Positions 1 through 7,601 of a DNA stretch of 64,000 bases are shown in pieces. Origin of the DNA: Clostridium acetobutylicum ATCC 824 (GTDB lineage Bacteria; Bacillota; Clostridia; Clostridiales; Clostridiaceae); NCBI RefSeq assembly GCF_000008765.1, contig NC_003030.1:716001-780000 (forward strand), in the 5' to 3' direction. The position numbers were made by a program, and so were the translations under genes. The notes below the pieces were generated by a model. That model was not told the DNA's origin and made no database searches. It saw only the letters and a program-made list of their open reading frames with translations. Each line of letters starts with the position of its first letter. The first letter of the stretch is position 1.

Positions 1-39
1 TAGTACACCGAATACTGGAGAAGTAACTAAACTATTCAC
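1..39 (-). CDS. lrgB: LrgB/CidB family protein, N-terminal fragment
   Basis: Only the first 13 codons are inside the window; the gene runs off the left edge. Read on the minus strand from a GTG at 39, it gives MNSLVTSPVFGVL, which resembles the usual LrgB N-terminus. An AAGGAAGGTG ribosome site lies about 7 bases upstream, inside the end of lrgA, and the GTG overlaps the lrgA stop region by 8 bases, so the two are probably translationally coupled. LrgB is the multi-pass membrane partner of LrgA in murein-hydrolase control and pyruvate/autolysis physiology. The call rests on few residues plus the conserved gene order. Confidence 0.75.
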   Translation of the reverse strand, partial: MNSLVTSPVFGVL

Positions 40-385
40 GGGTAAGCACCTTCCTTAAAAAATTTACTACGTAAGCTGTCACAATCCAGACTAAGATTGT
101 AGAGATAATCACTATAGTCATTAATTTGAGCCACTTTCCTTTAAGTATTCCAAAGGATGTCATAAGACCCACTCCGGCAGGAACGAAGAAAAATGACATA
201 TGTGATATCAAAACATCGCATATATCTTCAATCATTTCTACTTTTATTATTTTTGTATAGAGTGCAAGAAATAATAAAATGAGTCCTAAAACAGTTCCGG
301 GGATAGGAAGGTTGAATACTAGTTGGATTATTACACCAAGAAAGTACGCACTTAAAATAATCATTAACTGCTTTAAGTATTTCAA
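32..385 (-). CDS. lrgA: LrgA/CidA family holin-like membrane protein
   Basis: A 117-residue protein with about four hydrophobic segments. The N-terminal part contains the family-typical stretch FNLPIPGTVLGLILLF (residues about 24-39), and the middle has the FFFVPAGVGLM element seen in LrgA/CidA/YohJ proteins. The start is TTG at 385, preceded by GAGGCGAT at a short distance. Members are small inner-membrane proteins proposed to modulate murein hydrolase export and, in some bacteria, pyruvate uptake, together with LrgB. Here lrgB begins before lrgA ends, giving the usual lrgAB pair. No lytSR regulator is seen next to it. Confidence 0.9.
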   Translation of the reverse strand: MKYLKQLMIILSAYFLGVIIQLVFNLPIPGTVLGLILLFLALYTKIIKVEMIEDICDVLISHMSFFFVPAGVGLMTSFGILKGKWLKLMTIVIISTILVWIVTAYVVNFLRKVLTRE

Positions 386-468
386 AATATCGCCTCTTTT
401 GTTTATGGATTTTATACAACTTCATAAATATATCACATTCTTTTGTAGAGAACAATAATATAAAAAAG

Positions 469-505
469 CATGTAATCGTTACAAAAAAATAATAACGATT
501 ACATG
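469..505 (-). terminator. rho-independent terminator after the coat-protein genes
   Basis: A perfect 13-bp inverted repeat (catgtaatcgtta / taacgattacatg) with an 11-base A-rich loop. It ends on the minus strand in a T-rich run (complement of taaaaaag at 461-468). It lies between the minus-strand gene at 597-893 and lrgA, so it probably ends the coat operon. Confidence 0.8.
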
Positions 506-596
506 TTTTGGTGTTTTAGTTATAAAATTTTAATTAGAGATAATTGAATATATTTCAAGATGAGAAGATGTAATTATGTTAAATTATATGCAATAT

Positions 597-893
597 TTAC
601 CTGTTTAGATTCAAAGAGGTTTCAGTTGATTTCATATCAGTTTTATATTGTTCTTGCATATTATAGGGATGGTAATAACCGTTTGTCATCATGTAGTTCA
701 ATATTTTTTCGTGGCAGTTTATACCTTCATCAAGATGTTTCCTTAAAATAGCTCTTACTCTAGGTGTAGCTGTTTCAGTTATAGCTACAGCATAGTTTTT
801 TACTCCAGACTTAGTTGAAATTAAGAAGTCTGTTGCCACGACGTGATCATTAAGCACATCCATTCCCGTTATACTTTCTAAAACACTATTCAT
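597..893 (-). CDS. CotF-like spore coat protein
   Basis: A 98-residue helical protein with the pattern of the CotF family: MNSVLESITGMDVLNDHVVATDFL, then an ITETATPRVRAILRKHLDEGINCHEKI helix and a Tyr-rich end (residues about 73-81, MTNGYYHPYN). Clostridial versions are spore coat or spore-associated ferritin-like helical-bundle proteins. The start ATG at 893 follows GGAGG with 7-base spacing. It lies 19 bases downstream of a second, related small gene on the same strand, so the two form a probable mother-cell operon ended by the hairpin at 469-505. The exact location in the coat is not known. Confidence 0.8.
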   Translation of the reverse strand: MNSVLESITGMDVLNDHVVATDFLISTKSGVKNYAVAITETATPRVRAILRKHLDEGINCHEKILNYMMTNGYYHPYNMQEQYKTDMKSTETSLNLNR

Positions 894-912
894 AGTAGGA
901 CCTCCTTTTTAA

Positions 913-1143
913 TTATTGATGCATAACACCTTCTGGAGAACACATATCCGAATCCTTTATAAGTTCTTTAAGTTCTCCTATTTGTCTTTTTGTTGTACTG
1001 ATGTCATCTTGTAAAATTGACTTTAGGTTGGGATCAGAAACTAATCCGGTCATGACAGTTGTTTTTGTTAAACACAAATTTTTGAATGTTAAAAGCTCAT
1101 GTAATTCCATTGTTTCATGTACTCCGAGTTTAGGTTGTTGCAT
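913..1143 (-). CDS. small CotF-like spore coat protein
   Basis: The start is taken as ATG at 1143 because GGAGGTG precedes it by 6 bases; an in-frame ATG at 1161 has no such site. The 76-residue product begins MQQPKLGVHETMELHELL and continues as a long helix (FKNLCLTKTTVMTGLVSDPNLKSIL...). That pattern is typical of the short partner in clostridial two-gene cotF-type operons, ferritin-like half-bundles that accompany the 98-residue protein. It is the first gene of the pair. Function in the spore coat is inferred from family resemblance and pairing. Confidence 0.75.
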   Translation of the reverse strand: MQQPKLGVHETMELHELLTFKNLCLTKTTVMTGLVSDPNLKSILQDDISTTKRQIGELKELIKDSDMCSPEGVMHQ

Positions 1144-1257
1144 AAATATCACCTCCATCATTTACTTCAAGTTTATATTTTGCATATATTATATAAAATA
1201 TGCAAAGAATTTGATATAATAAGATACATTTTATAACTTAAAAAAGGGGATGAAGAA

Positions 1258-1656
1258 ATTATAAAAGAGGATATTACAAGTAAAGAAAGAAAAAAATTAA
1301 TAAAAGCGCAGCAGGGAGAGTTAGATGCTGTAATAGTATATAAAAAACTATCATCTATACTAAAGGAAGAAGAGTATAAAAAAACATTTTTGAGCATTGC
1401 TGCTGACGAAGGAAAACATGCAGCAATACTCAAAAAGTATACCGAAGAAAAATTGATACCTAAAAAATTAAAGGCTAATTTTGTGTATATCATTTATAGC
1501 ATCTTTGGACTTAAATTTACTCTTGGTATTTTAGAAAAAGGTGAATTTAAGGCTGCTGAAGCATATTTACCTCTTCAGGATAAATTTAAGGCTATTAAAG
1601 AGATACTTGATGATGAAAAAAGACATGGGGAACTTATGAATAATATGAAAAAGTAG
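1258..1656 (+). CDS. ferritin-like/rubrerythrin-type protein, unusual start
   Basis: The frame is open from the stop at 1234 and encodes a helical protein of about 133 residues. Paired helices carry ferritin-like iron-site elements: E near AQQGELDAVIVYKKL, then DEGKHAAIL, and a second pair AAEAY and DDEKRHGEL. It resembles the rubrerythrin/VIT-associated ferritin-like family. No ATG, GTG or TTG precedes TTG 1390, which would delete the first two helices. An ATT at 1258 sits 8 bases after AAAGGGG, so ATT initiation is possible. Alternatively, one A is missing near 1256: ATG 1250 would then read M-K-K-I-I-K-E-D into this frame. I give the ATT start. Confidence 0.6.
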   Translation: MIKEDITSKERKKLIKAQQGELDAVIVYKKLSSILKEEEYKKTFLSIAADEGKHAAILKKYTEEKLIPKKLKANFVYIIYSIFGLKFTLGILEKGEFKAAEAYLPLQDKFKAIKEILDDEKRHGELMNNMKK

Positions 1657-1792
1657 TATTATTATGTAATATAAGAATAAGGTTCTAGGAAAAGTTAAGC
1701 TATACTTAATTAATTCTTGAAAATAGCATATCAATCATTTAAAATTGTAGAGTATTAAACAATTTTAAATTATACAATTTAAGGAGTTAATT

Positions 1793-2218
1793 ATGAAAGA
1801 AGCACTAAAGAAGTACAATTTACCAATAGTATTTGTTATAACATACGTGTTTGGATGCGTATTTGCAATGCTTTGTCAAAACACTGCTGGAGAAGTAATT
1901 ATGAATCTACTTATTTTTGCTCTTATAGTATTAGTTATTTATGCAATTATATTTAATTATGTAATGTATTCAAAAATGAGTTTTGGTCAAAATTTTTTGT
2001 ATATCTTGTTTTCAAGCATTATATATATTTTTGGCTTGATTTTTGTAATGATTTTATCAGCTGTTATAGGAGATAGTATCAATAATTCCAACGATGATTT
2101 CGGTTTCTTGCTTATGATGTTTGGTACAAGTTTTACAATGGGAATTTTCTTTGCATATTTAATACCTATAGTTCCCAGCGCTATAGTAAAGCTTTTGTGT
2201 GGACATGAAAAAAAGTAA
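1793..2218 (+). CDS. small integral membrane protein, family not recognised
   Basis: A 141-residue, very hydrophobic protein with about four membrane segments (residues about 12-30, 37-57, 65-90 and 103-128) and a short charged C-terminus ending HEKK. The start ATG at 1793 follows AAGGAG by 6 bases. I recognise no family motif or catalytic residues. It stands alone between the ferritin-like gene and the HEAT-repeat gene, about 135 bases downstream of the former, with a possible terminator after it. No function is assigned. Confidence 0.7.
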   Translation: MKEALKKYNLPIVFVITYVFGCVFAMLCQNTAGEVIMNLLIFALIVLVIYAIIFNYVMYSKMSFGQNFLYILFSSIIYIFGLIFVMILSAVIGDSINNSNDDFGFLLMMFGTSFTMGIFFAYLIPIVPSAIVKLLCGHEKK

Positions 2219-2307
2219 TAATGAAAGTTGAAATTAATTTTTTAGATTAAAAGTAATATTTAATGAAATATACCATTGGAGTATGCTATAATTTATTAGT
2301 AAAAATC

Positions 2308-2349
2308 GTTAGTTATAGCTAATGCCTTTAAAAAGCTAATATAACTAAC
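2308..2349 (+). terminator. possible weak terminator
   Basis: A 10-bp inverted repeat (gttagttata / tataactaac) is followed by a short T-run (ttttaata). The loop of 22 bases is long and contains a direct repeat (gctaat). It lies about 90 bases after the membrane-protein gene and 100 before the HEAT gene. Confidence 0.4.
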
Positions 2350-2452
2350 TTTTAATAATGTTTGATAAGTATTTTCAGCATATATTTATAAGTGCTATAG
2401 TGTATTTTTATAAATATATTAATAGTTTTATAATAATGAATGAGGTATTTAT

Positions 2453-3133
2453 ATGGAAAAGTACTTTAATAAGTTAGACGAGATTGAAGAAAAAGAAGAG
2501 TTTAATGAATATGATTTTGAAGTTTTAAAATATTTCTCGAGAAATTCTAATAGTGATGTAAGATGTAGAGTAGCTGAAATTTTATTTTCTAAGGTTAATA
2601 AAGAGGGAGAAGAAATATTAATTAATTTGATAGATGATAAGAATGAATTAGTAAGAATAAATGCTTGTGATTCACTTTGTAGCAGTAATTCACAAAAGAT
2701 TCTTCAGCTTTTAAAGAGTAAGGTTTTAGAGGATAAAAGCTATTTGGTAAGAGGCTATGCATTAGTATCCATATCAGAGATTGCAGTCAGAATAAACCAC
2801 GATATAAGAGAATTTCTTATATGTGCACTTGAAAAAGAAGAGGTTAAGTGGGTAAAAATTAACTTTTATAAGGCTTTGTATATGGTAGGAGAGACTACAT
2901 ATTTAAAGCTACTTATAGAGGAACTAAATAACGAATACCACGGAATTAGGTGCGCGGTTGTAAATATATTAACCGAAATAATTTCTCGAGAAAATCTTGA
3001 AGTTATAATGAAAGCTTTAAAGAAAAGGCTTAAGGTTGAAGAGGTAATGTCAGTTAAAACGGAAATAGAGGATTTTATAGCCTTAGAGCCTGTAGTATTG
3101 GAACACAAAAGAACGTCAATGAAGACACTATAG
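2453..3133 (+). CDS. HEAT-repeat protein
   Basis: A 226-residue soluble protein made of repeated helix pairs typical of HEAT/PBS-lyase repeats: SDVRCRVAEILF (about residues 34-45), NELVRINACDSL (about 64-75), SYLVRGYALVSIS and YHGIRCAVVNIL. These proteins are usually binding scaffolds; no catalytic residues are expected. The start ATG follows GAGGT with 7-base spacing. It converges on the ABC transporter operon, with a shared hairpin between the stops. The partner is unknown. Confidence 0.8.
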   Translation: MEKYFNKLDEIEEKEEFNEYDFEVLKYFSRNSNSDVRCRVAEILFSKVNKEGEEILINLIDDKNELVRINACDSLCSSNSQKILQLLKSKVLEDKSYLVRGYALVSISEIAVRINHDIREFLICALEKEEVKWVKINFYKALYMVGETTYLKLLIEELNNEYHGIRCAVVNILTEIISRENLEVIMKALKKRLKVEEVMSVKTEIEDFIALEPVVLEHKRTSMKTL

Positions 3134-3149
3134 TATATTCATTGGCGTT
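3112..3149. terminator. bidirectional hairpin between convergent genes
   Basis: Inverted repeat aacgtcaatgaa / ttcattggcgtt (11 of 12 pairs plus a G-U type mismatch). It is followed by TTTTT on the plus strand and preceded by an A-rich tract on the other side. It overlaps the last codons of the HEAT gene and lies just before the end of the minus-strand permease gene. Confidence 0.7.
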
Positions 3150-3160
3150 TTTACAATTCA

Positions 3161-3955
3161 TTAAAATCTTTTTTGTAGTCTCTTTTCAAAAATGGCTACA
3201 GCTACATACATTAGGTAAGCTAGAATTGAGAGTATTATTATACTCATCATTACCATGTCTAGTTCAGAAATTTGTCCGCCATAAACAATTAAGAAACCAA
3301 GGCCTTCTTTTGCTACCAGGAATTCTCCCATTATTACACCAACCCAAGATAAACCAACGTTTATTTTTAATGCTGACATTAAAGTTGGGATTGAAGAAGG
3401 AATTATTAAATGTTTTAGAATCTGAAATTTATTTGCACCAAAGGTTTTCATAAGCTTTATTTTTTCATCTTCAACTTCTTTAAAACTATTTAATACAGTT
3501 ATTATGGTTACAACGATTGATATTAAAACTGTAATTACTATTATTGCTTTTATTCCATTTCCCATCCAGAAGATTATTATTGGAGCTAAGGCAATCTTAG
3601 GAAGAGAGTTTAGTACAACTAGATAAGGATCTAAAACTTTTGAGGCAAAATCCGACCACCATAGAAGTATTGCTATGAAGGTACCTAAAATAGTACTTAA
3701 AAGAAAGCCAACTACAGTTTCAAAACAAGTTATACCTATGTGTGTAAATAAAGCTCCTTCTCCATAAATTTTAATTAGACTTTGGAGCATTCTTGAAGGA
3801 GTGCTTGTTAAAAAAGGATCTATTATATTTAAATCACCGGCTATTTCCCAAAGAACAAATATAGAAATCAGTATAAGAATTCGTGTTAGAGTAATTTTAT
3901 GCTTCTCTCGTTTTAATTTTTTAATGTAGTTTTGATGTTCAACGCTAACCTTCAT
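3161..3955 (-). CDS. ABC transporter permease, SsuC/TauC type
   Basis: A 264-residue inner-membrane protein with about six membrane segments and the permease EAA-type loop (KLMKTFGANKFQILKHLIIPSSIPTL, residues about 171-196), which contacts the ATPase. The start ATG at 3955 is supported by AGGAGATGG upstream; it overlaps the end of the ATPase gene by 11 bases, suggesting coupled translation. It is the last gene of a three-gene importer operon (binding protein, ATPase, permease). The family carries sulfonates, taurine, nitrate or pyrimidine-like precursors. Nothing here fixes the substrate. Confidence 0.9.
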   Translation of the reverse strand: MKVSVEHQNYIKKLKREKHKITLTRILILISIFVLWEIAGDLNIIDPFLTSTPSRMLQSLIKIYGEGALFTHIGITCFETVVGFLLSTILGTFIAILLWWSDFASKVLDPYLVVLNSLPKIALAPIIIFWMGNGIKAIIVITVLISIVVTIITVLNSFKEVEDEKIKLMKTFGANKFQILKHLIIPSSIPTLMSALKINVGLSWVGVIMGEFLVAKEGLGFLIVYGGQISELDMVMMSIIILSILAYLMYVAVAIFEKRLQKRF

Positions 3956-4706
3956 TGATATCCATCTCCTTCCAAACATCATTAAAATACAGTGAAAAAT
4001 CAGGACACTCACGTCTTTTAATAGGAGATACATCAGGAAGAGTTATTTTTACATCTTTCTTTAGTGTCGCTGGACGCTTGGAAAGCACAATTACTCTTTT
4101 AGAAATAGAGACTGCTTCGGCTATGTCATGAGTTACCATTATAGCAGTTTTGCACTCAGTTTTTATAATTTCACATATTTCGCTTCCAACGTTTAGCCTG
4201 GTTTGATAATCTAAAGCTGAAAAAGGTTCGTCTAAAAGGAGTACTTCAGGATCAAGTACAAGAGTTCTTATGAGAGCAACTCTTTGTCGCATTCCTCCAG
4301 ATAATTCATTTGGATGATGATCTTTAAAATCCTTAAGATCATACTTTTCTAAAAGTTCTTCAATCTTCTGTTTTGTTTTATCATTTAATTCTTTCTTTAT
4401 TTTAAGACCTAGAGCAACATTATCCCATACACTTAGCCATTGAAATAGATTATCCTTTTGAAACATGTAACCTATCTTAGGAGATACTCCCTTTACTAAT
4501 ATATTGTCGATAAAAACTTCTCCCGAAGAAGGCTTTAAAAGTCCAGCAATTATATTTAAAAGAGTAGATTTTCCGCAGCCGGAGGGCCCTACAATGCTTA
4601 CAAAATCACCATCTGGTACTTTGAAACTTATATTCTTTAGTGCTTTTGTCTCTGCTGAAACTGAGTGATAATTAACAGATACATTTTTTATATATACCTT
4701 ATCCAT
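3945..4706 (-). CDS. ABC transporter ATP-binding protein, SsuB/TauB type
   Basis: A 253-residue ATPase with Walker A GPSGCGKST (about residues 40-48), Q-loop MFQKDN, signature LSGGMRQR (about residues 135-142), Walker B VLLLDEP and switch His in MVTHD. Together these are a complete nucleotide-binding domain of the nitrate/sulfonate/taurine importer group. The gene lies 19 bases after the binding-protein gene and overlaps the permease gene, so the operon is SBP-ATPase-permease. It energises uptake at the inner membrane face. Substrate undetermined. Confidence 0.92.
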   Translation of the reverse strand: MDKVYIKNVSVNYHSVSAETKALKNISFKVPDGDFVSIVGPSGCGKSTLLNIIAGLLKPSSGEVFIDNILVKGVSPKIGYMFQKDNLFQWLSVWDNVALGLKIKKELNDKTKQKIEELLEKYDLKDFKDHHPNELSGGMRQRVALIRTLVLDPEVLLLDEPFSALDYQTRLNVGSEICEIIKTECKTAIMVTHDIAEAVSISKRVIVLSKRPATLKKDVKITLPDVSPIKRRECPDFSLYFNDVWKEMDINEG

Positions 4707-4725
4707 TTTATCATCTCCATAAAAC

Positions 4726-5742
4726 TTACTTTATATTTTTAATGGCTTCTTTAGCAAATTTCTCATTTGTTATAGTGTTAAAGGCAGGTCTAGTTTTAAT
4801 GAGATCTTTGTCATAAGACTGAATTATATCCATAAATCTATTCATTTCTTCTTCTTTAAGAAGTGGATTTGATGCATAAGCATCTATACTTTTATAGTTT
4901 TTTATAGAGTTTTGTATTAAAGTTGTGCTGCTTCCAGGAAAAAATGATTTTATTAGTGATGCTGTTTCTTTATCAGAGTGTTTACTCATCCAAAGCTGTC
5001 CTTTGTAAATGGCATTAGTAAAACCCTGTATTACTTTTGGGTTTTTGTTTATATAAGATTTGGTAGTGAAGAAACAGGTATATGGAAGATATCCAGCAGC
5101 AGTTCCAACAGATGCATTTATATATCCAGCTTTACTTTGTTCTAAAAGGCTTCCTGTAGGTTCAAATAAGGTTGCATAATCACCAGTACCCCCTTTAAAG
5201 GCTCCACCGACAGAAGAAAAGTTTATATTAGTTATTATATTTACGTCCTTGCCTGGCTTTAAACCATTGCTTTTAAGTGCATACTCAAAAGCCATTTCAG
5301 GTACTCCTCCAGGTCTACCGCCTATTACTGTTTTACCCTTTAGATTTTTCCAAGTAAAAGATTTATTTTCATGTCTGCCTACAAGAAATGAACCATCCTT
5401 TTGTGTAAGCTTAGCAAAAACTATAGGGTAATCTTTTCTATGTTTGTTGTAAATATATATAACCTGTTCAGGACCACAAAAACCTATGTCAGCACTTTTA
5501 CTTAAAACCTGCTGCATAGTCTTATCGGCACCTTCACCAGTAGAAAGGTCAAGATTTATTCCGTTTTCTTTGAAGTATCCGTTTTTTATGGCAACATACA
5601 TTGGGGCATAGAAAATAGAGCGAGTAACCTCATTTAGTCTTACAGTAGTTAATGAACTATTAGTTGGTTTTGAACAACCTGTAAAGGTAATGCATAATAA
5701 TAAAGTAAACAATGTTAATAGTTTAAAATAAGCTTTCTTCAT
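4726..5742 (-). CDS. NMT1/SsuA-type substrate-binding lipoprotein
   Basis: A 338-residue lipoprotein with a hydrophobic signal and lipobox FTGC (Cys 23). The mature part has the periplasmic-binding-protein features of the NMT1/THI5-SsuA group: YAPMYVAIKNGYFKENGINLDL (residues about 45-66), then GFCGPEQVIYIY and TVIGGRPGGVPEMAFEYAL. AAAGGAGG precedes the ATG at 5742. It is first in the importer operon. I see no TPP riboswitch or T-box upstream, so thiamine precursors are not supported over sulfonates or other small anions. The ligand is unknown. Confidence 0.88.
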   Translation of the reverse strand: MKKAYFKLLTLFTLLLCITFTGCSKPTNSSLTTVRLNEVTRSIFYAPMYVAIKNGYFKENGINLDLSTGEGADKTMQQVLSKSADIGFCGPEQVIYIYNKHRKDYPIVFAKLTQKDGSFLVGRHENKSFTWKNLKGKTVIGGRPGGVPEMAFEYALKSNGLKPGKDVNIITNINFSSVGGAFKGGTGDYATLFEPTGSLLEQSKAGYINASVGTAAGYLPYTCFFTTKSYINKNPKVIQGFTNAIYKGQLWMSKHSDKETASLIKSFFPGSSTTLIQNSIKNYKSIDAYASNPLLKEEEMNRFMDIIQSYDKDLIKTRPAFNTITNEKFAKEAIKNIK

Positions 5743-5813
5743 GAATCCTCCTTTAATTTTATTACAATGCTTACTTTATATTATGAATTTGAATTAGGAT
5801 AAGTTATTAAATT

Positions 5814-7313
5814 TTATACTATATAAAGAGACTTGTTGAAAGTATTTTTGAATAAGCCAGAGGAATTTTGAGCTTCACTTATAAGGAAATCTGATGGCTC
5901 TTTAGAATAGGTTTTTATTATAACAACAGCATCGTCGACTATACACTTTAAATCGTATATTGAACCGGATAGATCCTTATCAAGATTTTCAGCAATTCTT
6001 AAAAGTATCCCTATAACTTTTATTGCGTAAATGTCTTCTTTTTCAAGCATATTACCGTATTCATTTAACATAGATTGTATGTTTTCACTTCTTTGGTATA
6101 TGTCAATGCATGCGCTCATTACGCATTCTTTATGGGAAATACCGTATAAGGAGGAATTTAGTATTATGTATGCGGAATGCCTGTGATGATAATAGTAAGA
6201 TATATTTACTCCAGCATTATGAAACATTGATGCTGTTTTTATGACTTTATCAAGTGATATATTAATTTTGTGCACAGACTGTAATGATGAAAACAGTAGA
6301 CTTGTGAGTTTGTAAACGTGAAAGCTGTGGGTAATATTTATACTGTTGTTGATAAGTACATTGTTTATGGAAAAGTCTAGTATATTATCTATTGGTTTTT
6401 TATGAAATAATTTTGATAGTAAAAGACCTTCTCTCAAGCCATTTCTGCAAATTATAATTTCATTTATGCTTAAAATATTTACTAGCATAGATACTGCTAA
6501 GGAGGCGCCTACAAAGATATCAGCTCTGTCCTTTGATAGTCCCTTTATTTTTTTTCTCTGCTCAAGTGTTTTATTTTTTACATCATTATATATGTCCTCT
6601 GCAGATTTTGCAGGCATAATGTAATTGTGTATTAAATTAAGAGGATAATCTTTTTGTTTCTTTGATATTTTTCCTATGTTTCGGATACTTCCTCCTATAC
6701 CTATTAAAGTAGTTGAGGAAATACTTTTTAGCCATGGAATGCTGGAAAAGCTTTCTAGTAAAAAATCTTTTAGCATTTTCTCTTGCTTCTCATCTATAGA
6801 ATCTTTAATATTAAACTTTTCAATTAAAGTTATGGCACCAAATTGAAGACTCACGCATTCTTTTAAAGTTCTGTTTGCTACTAATATAAGTTCTGTACTT
6901 GAACCACCAATATCCATTATAAGGCCATCCTTTATATCTAAGGTATTTATTGCGGCAAAATAATCATAATAAGCTTCTTCTTCTCCTGAAAGGACTCTTA
7001 TATTTAAATTTAGGTTATTCTTTACAGTTTGTATAATAGACTCTTGATTTTTAGCTCTCCTAAAAGCTTCTGTAGCAGTTACAACCATTTCTGTATCTTC
7101 AAACCTATTGCAAAAATTTTTATACAAATTTAGAACACTTATTAAAGAGTCTATTTTGTTATCAGTAATATTTCCTTTAGAATCAAAACCAGAGCCTAGT
7201 CTTACATATTCTTTAAATTCAGTTAGTATTTTAAAGGAACTTTTACTTGTTATTTCTGCAAACAGAAGTCTTACAGAATTTGAGCCTACATCAATTATTC
7301 CAATATGCTTCAA
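5814..7313 (-). CDS. ppx: Ppx/GppA exopolyphosphatase
   Basis: A protein of about 499 residues in the actin-like ASKHA phosphatase family. The N-terminus has IGIIDVGSNSVRLL (phosphate 1 loop), followed by TEAFRRAKN, the catalytic/nucleotide motif GGSSTEL (in LIMDIGGSSTELIL) and IGIGGSIRNIGKI. The C-terminal half is HD-like (FHNAGVNISYYYHHRHSAYII). It degrades polyphosphate or pppGpp. GAGGTGAT is best placed for TTG 7313; GTG 7322 and ATG 7319 overlap that site. It is divergent from ppk, the polyphosphate kinase, which supports a polyphosphate role. Confidence 0.9.
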   Translation of the reverse strand: MKHIGIIDVGSNSVRLLFAEITSKSSFKILTEFKEYVRLGSGFDSKGNITDNKIDSLISVLNLYKNFCNRFEDTEMVVTATEAFRRAKNQESIIQTVKNNLNLNIRVLSGEEEAYYDYFAAINTLDIKDGLIMDIGGSSTELILVANRTLKECVSLQFGAITLIEKFNIKDSIDEKQEKMLKDFLLESFSSIPWLKSISSTTLIGIGGSIRNIGKISKKQKDYPLNLIHNYIMPAKSAEDIYNDVKNKTLEQRKKIKGLSKDRADIFVGASLAVSMLVNILSINEIIICRNGLREGLLLSKLFHKKPIDNILDFSINNVLINNSINITHSFHVYKLTSLLFSSLQSVHKINISLDKVIKTASMFHNAGVNISYYYHHRHSAYIILNSSLYGISHKECVMSACIDIYQRSENIQSMLNEYGNMLEKEDIYAIKVIGILLRIAENLDKDLSGSIYDLKCIVDDAVVIIKTYSKEPSDFLISEAQNSSGLFKNTFNKSLYIV

Positions 7314-7427
7314 TATCATCACCTCGAAAAATTTTTGATAAATATAGCATAGTATTAATAAATCAATTCTATACGTTTATAATATTGTTTTCTAGTTATA
7401 CTAAACTATGAAGAATTCTAAGGTTAG

Positions 7428-7601
7428 ATGGGGGTTGATACTTTTGGAAACCGTTTGGAAGTAGGAGCTTTATAAATAGAGAACTTAGCTGATAGAAATT
7501 TAATAGAAGAGTTTTGGAGGAGGCGGAAGAATAAAACTAATCCACTTCTTGAGAGATTTAGATTTTTATCTATAGCAAGTTCTAATTTAGATGAATTTTT
7601 T
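7428..7601 (+). pseudogene. ppk: broken 5' end of ppk
   Basis: This stretch encodes the expected Ppk N-terminus, but only across shifting frames. ATG 7428 reads MGVDTFGNRLEVGAL then hits TAA at 7473. FINRELS continues in another frame from 7469. Reading TGG for TG at 7490 and dropping one A near 7497 gives S-W-I-E-F-N-R-R-V-L-E-E-A. Dropping one A near 7530 gives E-D-K-T-N-P-L-L-E-R, which joins the intact frame. So four single-base differences, in or beside short runs and with net length change zero, interrupt the first 50 or so codons. Either the gene is damaged or the sequence has local errors. Confidence 0.7.

Noticed and set aside
1173-1493. Minus-strand open frame over the ferritin-like gene
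   Set aside because: It is the antisense of a frame with clear ferritin-like helices, shows no ribosome site and no family pattern.
5743-5813. TPP riboswitch upstream of the NMT1/THI5-like binding protein
   Set aside because: The leader is too short and lacks the conserved TPP motifs, so a thiamine-precursor role is not supported.
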